Positions 5,627 to 6,524 of a DNA stretch of 6,524 bases are shown here, in pieces. The notes beneath the pieces are model-generated. The model was given only the letters and a program-made list of their open reading frames with translations, was not told where the DNA came from and did no database searches. Both the position numbers and the translations under genes were made by a program. Position 1 is the stretch's first letter, and every line of letters starts with the position of its first letter. Source of the DNA: Fidelibacterota bacterium (GTDB taxonomy: Bacteria; Fidelibacterota; UBA2242; B5-G15); the NCBI GenBank assembly GCA_003645825.1, contig QNCQ01000105.1, forward strand, positions 1-6,524, written 5' to 3'.

Positions 5627-6524
5627 TCACAAGCTCACTTTTTCTCTTTCTTCAAACTCTTTTATCAGATCATTAACAACGTCCACTATATTTATCCCCG
5701 CAGGGCAGTACTTCGAACACCTACCACACCCAACACAAAATGGAGCTCCATAGTGATCTGTTATATATTTGAACTTTCTGTGCAATCTGTGTCTTGTCCT
5801 CTGATAAATTTCCTTTCTGAAATTTTCCCCACCAGCTACCATAGCAAATTCGTTCAACATACAGCTATCCCAGCGTCTGGTCCTAACCCCTTTTTCTACC
5901 CTCAAATCCACATCATCTTCCATATCAAAACAGTAACATGTCGGACAGACAAGATTACAATTCCCACACCCTACACACTTTTCAGATACCCTTTTCCAAG
6001 TTTCAAAATCATAACATCTTTCAAAAATCTGGGGCAAACGCCCATAATGATATTTTATCTTTTCCTTAAATTCTCTTTCTTTGAAAACATATTCCCCGGT
6101 AACAAAATCCTTTTTCCCGAACTCTTTCAGAAGTTCCAGCCCCTTCTCATCAACCGCAAAAACGACAAATCTATCATCGTCAGCAATATCAATAAACAAA
6201 GAGAAGCCTTCCATATCTTCAATTGCAATTCCTACTGACTTGCAGAAATGATACTCGTCTGGTTCAAACGAAATCCCAATAAATATGGAGTTCTCGCGCC
6301 GGGTCAGGTAATTATACTCGGGCTCCCCCTTCGTAAAAGAGTAATCAAGCCTCAGGATCGATTGCATATCATAAGAGTGTACTCCAAAAAAGAATTTTCT
6401 CTCGGATGAAATCCCTGGAATCTCAAATGAATTATCCTTCAGATTAAACTCCAGCAAAACCTCCCGCGTTGGAAAGAAGTACTTTTTCAACGGTAGAATG
6501 GTACGAGTATACTCAAAAACAACC
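5627..6524 (-). CDS. hydB: Hydrogenase beta (4Fe-4S) subunit, 5' end cut by window edge
   Basis: The visible part (about 299 codons) is the C-terminal majority of the beta subunit that links HydD to HydG. Two ferredoxin-type motifs are complete: KCVGCGNCNLVCP and FCVGCGRCSKYCP, each CxxCxxCxxxCP, for two [4Fe-4S] clusters, with the conserved RRWDSCMLNEFAMVAGG between them. The apparent TTG start at 6490 is not the real one: upstream the frame stays open to the edge and encodes FEYTRTILP, which with the following LKKYFFPTRE forms a conserved family motif. By comparison with the second copy, about 50 residues are missing beyond the edge. Three of four cysteines conserved in the N-terminal half of P. 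furiosus HydB are replaced: HACD reads HSYD, and ISC...YCFC reads ISF...YHFC (only the last cysteine is kept, at 6242-6244). The gene ends 15 bases before hydG, and that spacer carries the hydG ribosome binding site. The operon promoter must lie to the right of the window. Confidence 0.92.
   Translation of the reverse strand, partial: VVFEYTRTILPLKKYFFPTREVLLEFNLKDNSFEIPGISSERKFFFGVHSYDMQSILRLDYSFTKGEPEYNYLTRRENSIFIGISFEPDEYHFCKSVGIAIEDMEGFSLFIDIADDDRFVVFAVDEKGLELLKEFGKKDFVTGEYVFKEREFKEKIKYHYGRLPQIFERCYDFETWKRVSEKCVGCGNCNLVCPTCYCFDMEDDVDLRVEKGVRTRRWDSCMLNEFAMVAGGENFRKEIYQRTRHRLHRKFKYITDHYGAPFCVGCGRCSKYCPAGINIVDVVNDLIKEFEEREKVSL

Noticed and set aside
5753..6238. 161-codon plus-strand open frame
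   Set aside because: It is antisense to hydB across its first cluster motif; the composition is that of a shadow frame.

Overview
The window carries one end-to-end minus-strand operon for a soluble, cytoplasmic group 3b [NiFe]-hydrogenase, the 'sulfhydrogenase' or NAD(P)H-coupled type best known from Pyrococcus furiosus. A second, separately promoted gene starts at the left edge. Genes have strong GGAGG-type ribosome binding sites, a receiver-domain response regulator, a TATAAT-like -10 box and a hairpin/T-tract terminator, so the host looks bacterial. The DNA is AT-rich (about 40% GC by eye) and uses many AGA/AGG and ATA codons, which fits an anaerobic, perhaps thermophilic, bacterium, possibly from an uncultured phylum. 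The species cannot be fixed from this sequence, and an archaeal origin of the hydrogenase genes themselves by transfer is possible.

Layout in transcription order (right to left): hydB, beta iron-sulfur subunit, cut by the right edge (6524-5627); hydG, FAD and [2Fe-2S] NAD(P)-reductase subunit (5611-4772); hydD, small electron-transfer subunit (4775-4017); hydA, [NiFe] catalytic subunit (4001-2697); a HycI/HybD-type maturation endopeptidase (2693-2235); a receiver-only response regulator (2242-1853); and a stand-alone tandem ACT-domain protein resembling the regulatory half of aspartate kinase (1756-1271). The first six genes are separated by at most 15 bases or overlap (4 bases hydG/hydD, 8 bases protease/regulator). 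The ACT gene follows after 97 bases. A terminator-like hairpin lies at about 1187-1230.

Between 949 and 1270 there is no convincing gene. This stretch holds the terminator, a candidate promoter at about 1098-1126 and several dyads and hairpins. It leads into a second HydB-family iron-sulfur gene (948-1) that runs off the left edge just inside its second ferredoxin-type cysteine motif.

How the parts work together: HydA and HydD oxidise or evolve H2. Electrons pass through the iron-sulfur clusters of HydD, HydB and HydG to FAD and then NAD(P)+. The protease trims the C-terminus of HydA after nickel insertion. The regulator and ACT protein are accessory, and their role here is not established. 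The most notable point is that the operon's HydB lacks three of the four cysteines conserved in the N-terminal half of the P. furiosus protein, while the left-edge paralogue keeps all four. I did not find a clearly undescribed system; the rest is a recognisable hydrogenase operon with unusual accessory genes.
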